From the NCBI GenBank assembly GCA_944381615.1, contig CALWLT010000008.1, positions 143,351-207,350 of the forward strand: a stretch of 64,000 nt of DNA, written 5' to 3'. Shown here in pieces: positions 17,542-26,123 of this stretch. Under the pieces are notes generated by a model. That model had not been told where the DNA came from, ran no database searches, and saw only the letters and a list, made by a program, of their open reading frames with translations. This DNA is from an uncultured Lachnospiraceae bacterium. GTDB lineage: Bacteria > Bacillota > Clostridia > Lachnospirales > Lachnospiraceae. Position numbers and translations under genes: made by a program. Position 1 is the first letter of the stretch. The number at the start of each line of letters is the position of its first letter.

Positions 17542-18966
17542 TTGCCAGGAAGAAGACGGGGCGGCCTTTCCTTTGCGAGCGGCCGCGTAAGAAGGGGATC
17601 GTCCCCAAGATATACGCCCCTGGGAGCCGGCCGGGGAGGCCGCGCGAGCGGGCTTCATTTCGGCGGCCCGCGTTTCAGGGGCCCGGGATGGTTCAGAGGC
17701 CGGGGGCCTCTTTTTCTGCTGGCTGCAGCCCTGATCCTGCTGTTGGCGGCGGGGGGCGTGCTCTTTTCCGGCTGTCCGGAAGGGCTCTCCGATCGCCGCG
17801 CCGCGTCGCCGGCGTCGGCGTCCCGGGCGGAGAGCGGGGCGGCAGAAGAAACCGGAGAAAAGGCGGCCGAAACTTCAGGCCTCCCGGGCGTGGAGGAAAG
17901 TAAATCGGCGTCCGGCGAAAAAGAGAGTGAAGCGGCTGCCGGTGCAGAGGAGAGCGAAGCGGCCGCGGGAGAAGAAGAGGGCGAGAACGAAACGGCTGCG
18001 GACGCAGAGGAGAGCGAAGCAGCATTCGGAACAGAAGAAAGCGGATCCGCGTTGGACGAAGAGGAGAGCGAAGCGGCTGCCGGTACAGGAGAGAGTGAGG
18101 CGGCCGCCGGTACGGGAGAGAGCGAGGCGGCGCCGGGCACAGAAGAGGCCGGCGTTTCAGAACCGGCAGCTGACGGGACGGCTTCGGGGGCGGATGAGAG
18201 AGAGGCAGCTTCAGCGGAAACGGAAAGCGAAGCGGCCCCGGCCGTAAAGGAGAGCAAAGCGGCGGAGCCGGAAGAGACGGCCGGAAGCGCCGCGCCGTCG
18301 TACTCGGCTGTGGATTTTGGCCCGGGGGATCGGGTCAGCGGGGAAGCTCTGTCCCAGATTGGAACAGATGCGTTTTTCACGCAGGAGGAGATCAGCGACG
18401 CGGTGTTCGCCCGCATGTACGGAAATTCCTACAAGGCGGACTGCATCATCCCGCGCTCGGAGCTGCGCTACATCCGCGTGCTGTATTATGACTTTAACGG
18501 CGATCGCCGGGTCGGGGAGCTGGTCAGCAGCCGCCAGATCAGCCAGGATCTGGTAGAAATTTTCCGTGAGCTTTACCGGAACCGTTACCCGATTGAAAAG
18601 ATCCGTCTGGTGGATGATTACGGGGCGGACGACGATCGATCCAGTTCGGACAACAATACGTCCTGTTTTAATTACCGCACGGTAGCGGGGCGCAGCAGCC
18701 TGTCGCTTCACGCGCGGGGGCTTGCCATCGACATCAATCCCCTGTATAATCCCTATGTCCGCTATGATGAGGACGGGACGGCGCTGGAGGTCATGCCGGC
18801 CGGCGGAAGCGATTATGTGGATCGCAGCCGGACGTTTTCCTATAAGATCGACGAGACGGATCTCTGCTACCGCCTGTTTATGGAACGCGGCTTTACCTGG
18901 GGCGGAAGCTGGACCAGCGAGCCGGATTACATGCATTTTTCCAGAGGGGCGGTTCCGGAAACCTAG
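17542..18966 (+). CDS. M15-family D,D-carboxypeptidase-like peptidase with long acidic linker
   Basis: 474 residues. A basic, Gly/Arg-rich tail (1-55) is followed by a membrane helix (about 57-76) ending in FSGC, which could be a lipobox. Residues 80-245 are a low-complexity linker of repeated E-S-E-A-A-x-G units. The C-terminal domain has the M15/VanY zinc pattern: SLHARGLAIDIN and DYMHFS. Such enzymes trim D-Ala-D-Ala ends or cross-links of peptidoglycan outside the cell. The start is TTG at 17542, with AGGAGG nine bases upstream; no ATG occurs in frame before the helix. It lies between the Dlt-like set and a second MBOAT gene. Confidence 0.78.
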   Translation: MPGRRRGGLSFASGRVRRGSSPRYTPLGAGRGGRASGLHFGGPRFRGPGWFRGRGPLFLLAAALILLLAAGGVLFSGCPEGLSDRRAASPASASRAESGAAEETGEKAAETSGLPGVEESKSASGEKESEAAAGAEESEAAAGEEEGENETAADAEESEAAFGTEESGSALDEEESEAAAGTGESEAAAGTGESEAAPGTEEAGVSEPAADGTASGADEREAASAETESEAAPAVKESKAAEPEETAGSAAPSYSAVDFGPGDRVSGEALSQIGTDAFFTQEEISDAVFARMYGNSYKADCIIPRSELRYIRVLYYDFNGDRRVGELVSSRQISQDLVEIFRELYRNRYPIEKIRLVDDYGADDDRSSSDNNTSCFNYRTVAGRSSLSLHARGLAIDINPLYNPYVRYDEDGTALEVMPAGGSDYVDRSRTFSYKIDETDLCYRLFMERGFTWGGSWTSEPDYMHFSRGAVPET

Positions 18967-18999
18967 CGGCGGATTCTCAGATAGGATGGTGTGTGAGCG

Positions 19000-20487
19000 A
19001 TGCTTTTCAGCTCTCTCGTATTTTTGTGGTATTTTCTGCCGGCAGTCTGCCTGCTCTGTTTTATAACGAAGAATCCCGTCTGGCGAAACGGGGTTCTTCT
19101 CTGTGCGAGTATTTTTTTCTACGCCTGGGGAGAACCGGTATACGTTTTGCTGATGCTTTTTTCCATCGCGCTGAATTATGCGTTCGGACGGTGGATCGAA
19201 GCGGCGCGGCCGGAACCGTCGGGCGGGGAAACGGCAACGCGGCCGGAACCGTCGGGCACGGCGAAGGGGCGGCGGACGGCGCGGCTTCTTCTTACGGCCT
19301 GCGTGCTGCTGAATCTGGGACTTCTGGGATATTTTAAATATTTCCAGTTTCTGGCGGACTGCCTGAACAGCCTGATTGCGCTGGCCGGCGGGACCGGAGC
19401 GCTGCGCGTGCGGGATATCGCGCTGCCGGTAGGCATTTCTTTCTATACGTTCCAGGCGCTCTCCTATGTCGTGGACGTATACCGGGGGACGATCCGCGCG
19501 CAGAAAAATGTGTTTTATCTGGCGCTCTATATTTCGTTTTTCCCGCAGCTGATCGCGGGGCCGATTGTGAAATACCGGGATGTGTGCGATCAGATCCGGA
19601 GCCGGCGCTGTACGCCGGAGAAGGCGGCGTACGGGATCCGGCGTTTTTCATACGGGCTGGCCAAGAAAATGCTTTTGGCCAATACGTTCGCGGCCGCGGT
19701 GGATACGGCGCTGGCCAGGCCGCTTCCGCTTCTGGGGACAGAGACGGTGTGGCTGCTGGCCGTGCTCTATATGCTGCAGATCTATTTTGATTTTTCGGGA
19801 TATTCGGACATGGCGATTGGCCTGGGAAAGCTGTTCGGATTTGACTTTATGGAAAATTTCCGCTATCCGTATCTGTCCGCCTCGATCCGGGAATTCTGGC
19901 GCAGGTGGCATATCTCCCTGTCGACCTGGTTCAAGGAGTATCTCTACATTCCGCTGGGCGGAAACCGGAAGGGGCAGTTTAAGACCTGCCGCAATCTGCT
20001 GATCGTTTTTTTTGCGACCGGCCTGTGGCACGGGGCGGGGCTGACGTTTATCGTGTGGGGACTCTATCACGGTTTTTTTCTGGTGCTGGAGCGGGGGGCG
20101 TTCGGGCGTTTCCTGGATCGGATGCAGAACGGCCGCCTGCGGATCTTCGCGCATCTGTACGCGCTGCTGGTTGTGCTGATCGGCTGGGTCTTTTTCAGGG
20201 CGGATACGCTGGCGGACGCGGGCGTCCTGCTGCGTCAGATGTTTGTGTGGACGGACGGCGTCTATCCGCACAGTCTGTTTTTCAACGGGAAAGTGCTTTT
20301 TACGGCCGTCTGCGGCCTGATTCTGTGCGGGCCGCTGCAGGCGCTTTTTCCGGCGCTGACGCGCCATCTCTATGACGAGACGAAGATCCGCACGGCGGAT
20401 CTGGCAGTCATGGTAACGCTCATGTTTCTGTGTACGGTGTATCTGGTCAACAACACGTATAACCCGTTTATTTATTTCCGGTTTTAA
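19000..20487 (+). CDS. MBOAT-family membrane O-acyltransferase (second copy)
   Basis: A 495-residue polytopic MBOAT protein, AlgI/PatA-like. Blocks include GISFYTFQALSYVVDVYRG, FFPQLIAGPI, FWRRWHISLSTWFKEYLYIPLGG and the catalytic His in GLWHGAGLTF. It would transfer an acyl group, often acetyl, to a wall or exopolysaccharide acceptor. Between residues 70 and 88 a small in-gene duplication repeats RPEPSG. It has no SGNH partner next to it, unlike the other two MBOAT genes in this window. The start lies 33 bases after the peptidase stop; the ribosome binding site is weak. Confidence 0.88.
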   Translation: MLFSSLVFLWYFLPAVCLLCFITKNPVWRNGVLLCASIFFYAWGEPVYVLLMLFSIALNYAFGRWIEAARPEPSGGETATRPEPSGTAKGRRTARLLLTACVLLNLGLLGYFKYFQFLADCLNSLIALAGGTGALRVRDIALPVGISFYTFQALSYVVDVYRGTIRAQKNVFYLALYISFFPQLIAGPIVKYRDVCDQIRSRRCTPEKAAYGIRRFSYGLAKKMLLANTFAAAVDTALARPLPLLGTETVWLLAVLYMLQIYFDFSGYSDMAIGLGKLFGFDFMENFRYPYLSASIREFWRRWHISLSTWFKEYLYIPLGGNRKGQFKTCRNLLIVFFATGLWHGAGLTFIVWGLYHGFFLVLERGAFGRFLDRMQNGRLRIFAHLYALLVVLIGWVFFRADTLADAGVLLRQMFVWTDGVYPHSLFFNGKVLFTAVCGLILCGPLQALFPALTRHLYDETKIRTADLAVMVTLMFLCTVYLVNNTYNPFIYFRF

Positions 20488-20536
20488 GAGAAGCTGCGCC
20501 CGGATCCCTGAACCGGGAAACATGTGGAAGCAGGCG

Positions 20537-20628
20537 GAAGTGAGAGCGGTCGTCCGGTCCGGGGAAAGCTATGAGGGAAAGAGAAGTGAGAGCGGTCGTC
20601 CGGTCCGGAAAAAGCCATGGGGAGGAGA
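20537..20628 (+). repeat. 46-bp tandem duplication ahead of a start codon
   Basis: Two copies, 20537-20582 and 20583-20628, sharing the first 26 bases exactly. Each contains an ATG near its end. A more diverged third copy may lie just before, ending at about 20536. The real start at 20631 follows the second copy. Confidence 0.8.
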
Positions 20629-20630
20629 GA

Positions 20631-22208
20631 ATGGAGAGGGTAGAGAAGATGATACAGAGGGGAGCGGCGCTCTGGCGCGGCCTGACTGCGTTTATCCAGG
20701 CGAATCCGGCGGTCGCTGCCGTCTCGGTGTTCAGCGTCCTGTATAGCTTCGGCGCGCTGCTGTCCGGCAGCCGGCTCGGCATCGATTCCGAGGGAAATAT
20801 GACAAATCCGGATTTTCAGATGTTCTGCTGGTATACCGTAGGGCGCTACAGCCTGATCTGGCTGAAAGATTTGTTGGGAATGCGGCCGCTCAATCTGTTT
20901 GCGGAAAATTTCCTGATGATGACGGTCATGGCGATCTGCGGGGTCGTGTTCTCCTGGTATTTCTATGAGCGCGGCGGAAATTCCGGCCGCATGAAGGGCT
21001 TTTGCCTGGCGTTCCCGCTTCTGTTTCTGACTCATCCCTGCCTGATGCAGCAGTTTGTCTTTACGCTGCAGGCCTTTGAGGTGGCGGTCTGCCTGCTGGC
21101 GGCGGTCACGGCGGCCTGGCTGGCTTCGCGTTGGGCGTTTTCGGGCGGCCTGCGGCGGGCCGGGCTCTGGCTCTCGCTGGCGCTGATGGTATTTTCTTTT
21201 GGCGGCTATCAGGCCATGGCGGCCGTCTACCTGACGGCCGCGCTGGCCTTTTATCTGGTTTCCTGGCGCTTTGACGTGGGGGCGGGCGGATACCGGAAGG
21301 CGGCGTTTCGCCATGCGGCGGCCTTTGCGGCCGGTTATCTCCTGTACAGCCTGTTCGTAAAGGCGGTGCTGTTCTGGTATTTCGGGCCGGATTTTCAGCC
21401 GGTGTATCTGGATAATCAGATTCTGTGGCTTTCGTTTCCGGTTTCAGACTGCATCCGCAATGTGGCGGGATACGTGCGGGATGTGTGCCTGGGAAGCAGT
21501 CCGTATTACGGGAAATGGTTTCTTTTCTTCGCAGTTCTGATGGCGCTCCATGTCGGGAAATGTGTGTGCTCGGGGATGAGAAAGGAAGCGTGGCTGTATG
21601 CGGTGGCCGCGCTGGCGCTGGCGGCTTCTCCGTTTTTCCTGAGTCTTTATCTGGGAAGTGCGGTTACGATGCGGACGCAGCTGAGCCTGCCGATTGCGTC
21701 GGCTTTTCTGGGTGCGTCGGTGCTGAGTCTTCTGAAGCCGCGCCGGCTCCCGGGGTTTTTGTTTGCCGTTTTGGTGGGATTTGCCGGGCTTGTGCAGGGA
21801 AATATTTCTTCCCGGGCTGCGTTTACGGCGCAGAAGGCGTATGAGATCGACTGCAGCACGGCCCTGCAGATCGACGCGGAGGCCCGCCGGTTGGGCGCGT
21901 CGGATCGGGGACAGCACATTGCCATGATTGGGCAGTTTTCCCCGGCGCTGCCGGAAAGCGCCGATCTGCGGTGCGAGGTCATCGGGGCGTCGCTCTTTGG
22001 ATGGGACGCGGCGGGACCGATCGGCGTCTCCGGCCGCGGAACGGATTTCATGCAGGCGCATGGCCTGGAATACGAGGCGGCGACGCAGGAGGAATACGAC
22101 ATGGCCAGAGCGCGGAGCGGCGCGATGCCTTCCTGGCCGTCGGCCGGCTCCGTGCAGGTTATGGACGGCGTCCTGGTCGTCAAATTTTCAGATCCACCCG
22201 CCGTCTAG
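20631..22208 (+). CDS. GtrII-like polytopic membrane glycosyltransferase
   Basis: 525 residues with about ten membrane helices and a C-terminal outside domain of about 110 residues. The early loop segment with GIDSEGNMTNPDF, YTVGRYSLIWLKDLLG recalls the GtrII glucosyltransferase family, which adds sugars to envelope polymers from a lipid-linked donor. This is a moderate-strength match by pattern. The start at 20631 is chosen for the GGAGG five bases upstream; the in-frame ATG at 20571 lies inside a tandem duplication. The 3' end overlaps the convergent reductase gene by 21 bases. It closes the envelope island. Confidence 0.68.
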   Translation: MERVEKMIQRGAALWRGLTAFIQANPAVAAVSVFSVLYSFGALLSGSRLGIDSEGNMTNPDFQMFCWYTVGRYSLIWLKDLLGMRPLNLFAENFLMMTVMAICGVVFSWYFYERGGNSGRMKGFCLAFPLLFLTHPCLMQQFVFTLQAFEVAVCLLAAVTAAWLASRWAFSGGLRRAGLWLSLALMVFSFGGYQAMAAVYLTAALAFYLVSWRFDVGAGGYRKAAFRHAAAFAAGYLLYSLFVKAVLFWYFGPDFQPVYLDNQILWLSFPVSDCIRNVAGYVRDVCLGSSPYYGKWFLFFAVLMALHVGKCVCSGMRKEAWLYAVAALALAASPFFLSLYLGSAVTMRTQLSLPIASAFLGASVLSLLKPRRLPGFLFAVLVGFAGLVQGNISSRAAFTAQKAYEIDCSTALQIDAEARRLGASDRGQHIAMIGQFSPALPESADLRCEVIGASLFGWDAAGPIGVSGRGTDFMQAHGLEYEAATQEEYDMARARSGAMPSWPSAGSVQVMDGVLVVKFSDPPAV

Positions 22209-22919
22209 GCCGATGACCTGGCCGGTCAGATAGGATTCTTTATAGGCCAGATGATAGGCCAGATCGGCGACCTCCTCGGCGCGGCCCATGCGGCCGGCGG
22301 GAATTTCCTCCAGGAGGCTGATCAGATCCTCGCGGTGGAGGAAATGGTTCATCTCCGTATCGATCGCGCCGCAGGCGATGGCGTTGACCTGAATGTTGCT
22401 GGGGGCCAGCTCCTTGGCCAGCGCCCTGGTCAGGGCGTTGACGCCGCCCTTGGTGGCGGAGTAGGCCACCTCGCAGGAGGCGCCGCAGACGCCCCAGACG
22501 GAGGAAATGTTGATGATTTTCCCCTGTTTTTTTTGCAGCATCATGGGGATGGCCAGCTGGCAGCAGTTGAAAACGGAGGTCAGGTTGGTCGTGAGAATGC
22601 GGTTCCAGTCCTCCGGGCGCATGTCCTGCAGAAGGCCGATGTAGGAGATGCCGGCATTGTTGACGAGGACGTCCAGGGATCCGAACTGTTTCTGAATGCG
22701 GGTAAAGAGCTCCCGGCAGCTTTCATAATCGCCGGCGTCTCCCATCCAGGTCAGACAGCCGACCTGGAGATCTTCGATTTCTACTTTGGTCTGCATCAGC
22801 TGTTCCTGCCGGTTGAGGCAGGTAATTGCCACCTGATACCCTTTTCTGGCAAATTTGATCGCAATGGCCTTTCCGATTCCACGGGAAGCGCCGGTTACTA
22901 AAACAGTCTTTCTTGGCAT
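22188..22919 (-). CDS. Short-chain dehydrogenase/reductase (FabG/YmfI-like)
   Basis: A 243-residue classical SDR. The cofactor motif TGASRGIG is at residues 9-16, NNAG is present, and the catalytic Ser-Tyr-Lys set is seen as NISS then YSATKGG. It reduces a carbonyl with NAD(P)H. In Clostridia this sequence type includes 3-oxoacyl-ACP reductases and the EF-P 5-aminopentanone reductase YmfI; I cannot separate them by eye. AAGGAG precedes the ATG at 22919. It is 32 bases downstream of brnQ on the same strand, so the two are probably co-transcribed. Confidence 0.82.
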   Translation of the reverse strand: MPRKTVLVTGASRGIGKAIAIKFARKGYQVAITCLNRQEQLMQTKVEIEDLQVGCLTWMGDAGDYESCRELFTRIQKQFGSLDVLVNNAGISYIGLLQDMRPEDWNRILTTNLTSVFNCCQLAIPMMLQKKQGKIINISSVWGVCGASCEVAYSATKGGVNALTRALAKELAPSNIQVNAIACGAIDTEMNHFLHREDLISLLEEIPAGRMGRAEEVADLAYHLAYKESYLTGQVIGLDGGWI

Positions 22920-22951
22920 ATGAAACGCTCCTTTCATTGCGAAAAATCCGA

Positions 22952-24304
22952 TCAGCGGCGGTTCGTATGGCGTGCGCGCGCCGCGCCGCGCAGCGAGAGG
23001 CCGATGAAGAGGCCTGCCGCGGCCGGAAGGATCCAGCCGAAGCCCTGGGCGGCCAGCGGGAAACGATTAGCTGCCTGAATCAGTGGTTCCAGATGGAGAA
23101 ACGCCTGCGCCTGCGGCGGAAGCGCCCGGGAAAAGTCGAGCACGGCGGCCGCGGCCGTAAAGCCCATCGTCCACTGCAGGATCACGCGATCCGTTCCCAG
23201 AAATCCCTGGCACAGCGTCAGAAGAATCAGCACGATGGCAAGCGGATATAAAAACATCAGGACCGGAAGCGACCAGGCGATGATGGCGTTCAGTCCCAGG
23301 TTGGCGATCAGAAAAGAGAGCGCGCAGAAGAGGCATGCCCACGGACGGTAGGACGGGCCGTGCGGGAACATGGAGACAAAGGTCTCGCTGCAGCTGGTAA
23401 TCAGGCCGACCGCCGTCTTCAGGCAGGCGACGGTTACGGTGGCCGCCAGGACGAACGTTCCGGCGTTCCCGAAATAATAGCGGGCGATCTGGGCCAGCGC
23501 TTCGCCCCCGTTGGCGGCAGTCTCAAAAACGCCGCGGCTCTGCGCGCCGGCCAGAGTGACCAGCACATAGATCAGAGCCATTAAGAGGGAGCTGAAGATT
23601 CCGGCCAGCACGGTATTTTTGGCTACCGCGCCGGGATCGCGGACGCCAAGCCCGCGGATCACGTCCACGACGATGATGCCGAAGGCCAGTCCGGCCAGGG
23701 CGTCCATGGTATTGTACCCTTCCAGAAGGCCAGTGGCAAAGGCGTGATCAAGATAGGCGCCGGAGGGGGCGATCGCGGCGGCATTTCCGCACGGGGCTGT
23801 CAGAGCGCGCAGGATCAGGACGGCGAGAAACAGGAGAAACAGCGGATTTAATACTTTTCCGATCCAGGTCAGGATCTCGCCGGGCCGCAGGGAGAAGAAC
23901 AGGACGGCCGCGAAAAAAACAAGAGAAAAGATCATCAGGCCGGCCGTCTGATTCCCCGGAAGCGCCTGCTCGATGCCGACGGTATAGGAAACCGTTGCGC
24001 AGCGGGGAATGGCGAAGAACGGGCCGATGGTCAGGTACAGGACGCAGGTAAAAAAGAGGCCGAACCGACGCCCGACGCGGCTGCTCAGCTCCAGGAGCCC
24101 GTTTTCGCGGCTGACGCCGAGCGCGGCTACGCCCAGGAGGGGAAGTCCCACTCCGGTAATCAGAAAACCGGCGGCGGCCTGCCACATATGGCTGCCCGCC
24201 ATCTGTCCCATGGAAACCGGGAAAATCAGGTTTCCGGCCCCGAAAAACATGCCGAACAGCATGCTGGCTACAGTCATTCGTTTTTGCAGTGAAAGTTGTT
24301 TCAT
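22952..24304 (-). CDS. brnQ: Branched-chain amino acid transport system II carrier protein
   Basis: A 450-residue LIVCS-family permease with about 12 membrane helices that takes up leucine, isoleucine and valine with Na+ or H+. The N-terminal MLFGMFFGAGNLIFP and the later IGPFFAIPRCATVSY segment are typical of BrnQ. The ATG at 24304 follows GGAGG by nine bases; longer starts would add residues over the ribosome binding site. It heads a two-gene operon with the reductase. Confidence 0.9.
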   Translation of the reverse strand: MKQLSLQKRMTVASMLFGMFFGAGNLIFPVSMGQMAGSHMWQAAAGFLITGVGLPLLGVAALGVSRENGLLELSSRVGRRFGLFFTCVLYLTIGPFFAIPRCATVSYTVGIEQALPGNQTAGLMIFSLVFFAAVLFFSLRPGEILTWIGKVLNPLFLLFLAVLILRALTAPCGNAAAIAPSGAYLDHAFATGLLEGYNTMDALAGLAFGIIVVDVIRGLGVRDPGAVAKNTVLAGIFSSLLMALIYVLVTLAGAQSRGVFETAANGGEALAQIARYYFGNAGTFVLAATVTVACLKTAVGLITSCSETFVSMFPHGPSYRPWACLFCALSFLIANLGLNAIIAWSLPVLMFLYPLAIVLILLTLCQGFLGTDRVILQWTMGFTAAAAVLDFSRALPPQAQAFLHLEPLIQAANRFPLAAQGFGWILPAAAGLFIGLSLRGAARARHTNRR

Positions 24305-24348
24305 TTCGGCAGTCCTCCGTAACACAGAGTTTGTTTATTCATTTATTT

Positions 24349-24377
24349 ATTATAGCGCGTTTCCATTGCAGGGTAAA
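24349..24377 (-). promoter_or_regulatory. Probable promoter of brnQ
   Basis: On the minus strand TTTACC (24372-24377), 17-base spacer, TATAAT (24349-24354), about 45 bases before the start codon. Confidence 0.6.
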
Positions 24378-24395
24378 GCCCGGCCCGGGTTTTCA

Positions 24396-24441
24396 TTGCC
24401 TGTTCTCCCGGCGGTATGGTATAATATGAGCACTTGGCGAA
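24396..24441 (+). promoter_or_regulatory. Promoter with shared downstream element
   Basis: TTGCCT (24396-24401), 18-base spacer, TATAAT (24420-24425). Overlapping the end of the -10 box is TATGAGCACTTGGCGAA (24425-24441), which occurs again downstream of the trxB promoter at 25090-25106. Confidence 0.6.
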
Positions 24442-24477
24442 TTGTTTTTGATTGACCGGCAATGAGGTAAGAAAGAG

Positions 24478-25000
24478 ATGACGATAACGGAGAAGAGGGA
24501 GCAAGACGCGCTTGTGATCGGACTGGAGGGCTCTCTGGACACATTGACCGCTCCTGAGCTGGAGGCGTTTCTGGACACCGCCTTCGGCGGACGGGCCGGA
24601 GGGAACGGTCTATATTCTGGCGGACGAGCGCCCGGAGGAAGCGCCCGGCCAGGGAAAAGACGAGGCGGCTGGTAAACGGAAGCAGGGATCGTGTCGGGCG
24701 GTCATCCTCACGCCGGACGATCTGAGGTCCGTGAGCGGGGCGGCCGACGCGGGAATCTTCTGGATGCGGGAAGCATACAGCCTGGAGGAGCGCGCGGAAT
24801 TTCTGTACCTGCTGATCCATTCGCTCCGGCCCGGCGCGCAGATCCGGATTCCGGAGGAAATTTACCGCTGCTGCTCCATTGGCCGCATCGGCATGGAGGT
24901 TCTGCTGGAAACGTTCGGCGTCACGCTGGAGGTGCCCGAATACGGCGCCGATCGCAGCATTGTCGGGACGGTTGGCGTAAACGATGCGGCGGTTTCATAA
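24478..25000 (+). pseudogene. STAS-like gene interrupted by a +1 frameshift
   Basis: The first 36 codons (24478-24585) read like the start of a STAS domain protein, with LEGSLDTLTAPELEAFLD. The frame then drifts into arginine/glycine-rich sequence and stops at 24675. Skipping one G at 24586 restores an open frame from 24587 to 25000 with sensible protein sequence (GTVYILADERPEE, then EERAEFLYLLIHSLRPG). The joined product would be about 173 residues. The C-terminal half does not look like a standard STAS fold. A sequencing error, a true mutation and regulated frameshifting are all possible; no obvious slippery site is seen. It has a promoter and a ribosome binding site (GAGGTAAG). Confidence 0.6.
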
Positions 25001-25051
25001 AATTGTAAGAAATTTCCAGCCGGAAAGAGGCAGAAAAGCGCCGGGGCCGCA

Positions 25052-25081
25052 TTGTGCCGGACCAGAACTCTGTGGTATACT
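25052..25081 (+). promoter_or_regulatory. Promoter of trxB
   Basis: TTGTGC (25052-25057), 18-base spacer, TATACT (25076-25081), giving a leader of about 100 bases. Confidence 0.65.
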
Positions 25082-25172
25082 ATGAACACTATGAGCACTT
25101 GGCGAAGTATTTCACGAGCCTGGTGCGAGTCCTACCAGAATACTTGGCAAACCGGAGCCAGAAGAATTGCCA
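25082..25172 (+). promoter_or_regulatory. trxB leader with repeated ACTTGGCRAA motif
   Basis: The leader holds TATGAGCACTTGGCGAA (25090-25106), also present at 24425-24441, and a related ACTTGGCAAA at 25142-25151. AAGTATT (25105-25111) can pair with AATACTT (25139-25145), and TTGGCAA with TTGCCA further on, so the leader may fold. Function is unknown. Confidence 0.45.
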
Positions 25173-25187
25173 GAAAAGAGGGAAATG

Positions 25188-26105
25188 ATGTCGGTACATG
25201 ATATGATTATTATCGGTTCGGGGCCGGCGGGCCTGAGCGCGGCGATCTACGCGCAGCGGGCGCAGCTGGACGCGATTGTCATAGAGAAAGGAATGATCAG
25301 CGGCGGGCAGGTGCTGAGCACCTACGAGGTGGACAACTACCCGGGCCTGCCGGGGATTTCCGGCTTTGAGCTGTCGTCGAAGCTGCGCGGGCATGCCGAT
25401 CAGCTCGGCGCGCGTTTTGTAGACGATACGGTAATCCGGGCGGAGCTTTCCGGGGATATCAAGCGGATAATCGGCGAAGAAGAGACGTACGAGGCGAAGA
25501 CGGTCATCATTGCCACCGGCGCGCACCACCGCAACCTGGGCGTGGAGGGCGAGGAGCGTCTGCGCGGACTGGGCGTCCCCTACTGCGCGACCTGCGACGG
25601 CGCTTTCTTCCGCGGGAAAACCGTGGCGGTTGTGGGCGGCGGCGACGTGGCGCTGGAGGATGCGATCTTCCTGGCGCGGATGTGCAGCCGGGTCTATGTG
25701 ATCCACCGCCGGGATGAGCTGCGCGGGGCGAAGAGCCTGCAGACGAAGCTGTTTGCGCTGGAAAATACGGAGGTTATCTGGGACACGGTGGTCGAGCGGA
25801 TCGAGGGAGCGGATCGAACCGAACGCCTGATCCTGCTCAACAAAAAGACCGGGGAGCGGACGCAGCTTGAGACGGACGGCGTGTTTATCGCCGTGGGAAT
25901 TACCCCGGACAGCGAAGGTTTTGCCGGGCAGCTGGAGATGGATGCCCAGGGATATATCAGAGCCGGGGAAGACGGCGCGACTTCCGTTCCCGGCGTGTTT
26001 GCTGCCGGCGACGTGCGGACAAAACCGCTGCGCCAGATTATCACGGCCGCGGCGGACGGGGCCAACTGCGTGGCGGCGGCGGAGCGTTATCTGGCAGAGC
26101 GGTAA
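25188..26105 (+). CDS. trxB: Thioredoxin-disulfide reductase
   Basis: A 305-residue flavoprotein that reduces thioredoxin with NADPH. The FAD motif GSGPAG (10-15), the redox pair Cys133-Ala-Thr-Cys136, the NADPH motif GGGDVALEDA and the final GVFAAGDVR segment are all present. Length is standard. ATG codons occur at 25185, 25188 and 25203; 25188 gives the usual N-terminus and best spacing from GAGGG. No thioredoxin gene is adjacent. A shared leader element links it to the broken STAS-like gene upstream. Confidence 0.93.
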   Translation: MSVHDMIIIGSGPAGLSAAIYAQRAQLDAIVIEKGMISGGQVLSTYEVDNYPGLPGISGFELSSKLRGHADQLGARFVDDTVIRAELSGDIKRIIGEEETYEAKTVIIATGAHHRNLGVEGEERLRGLGVPYCATCDGAFFRGKTVAVVGGGDVALEDAIFLARMCSRVYVIHRRDELRGAKSLQTKLFALENTEVIWDTVVERIEGADRTERLILLNKKTGERTQLETDGVFIAVGITPDSEGFAGQLEMDAQGYIRAGEDGATSVPGVFAAGDVRTKPLRQIITAAADGANCVAAAERYLAER

Positions 26106-26123
26106 ACAGGGGGATTCATTCGG

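Noticed and set aside
17535..17903. Alternative gene starting at GTG 17535
   Set aside because: Its ribosome binding site spacing is shorter, and the other frame carries the membrane helix and the M15 domain without a break.
20571..20630. Upstream start of the glycosyltransferase
   Set aside because: It lies in a tandem duplication and has a poorer ribosome binding site than ATG 20631.
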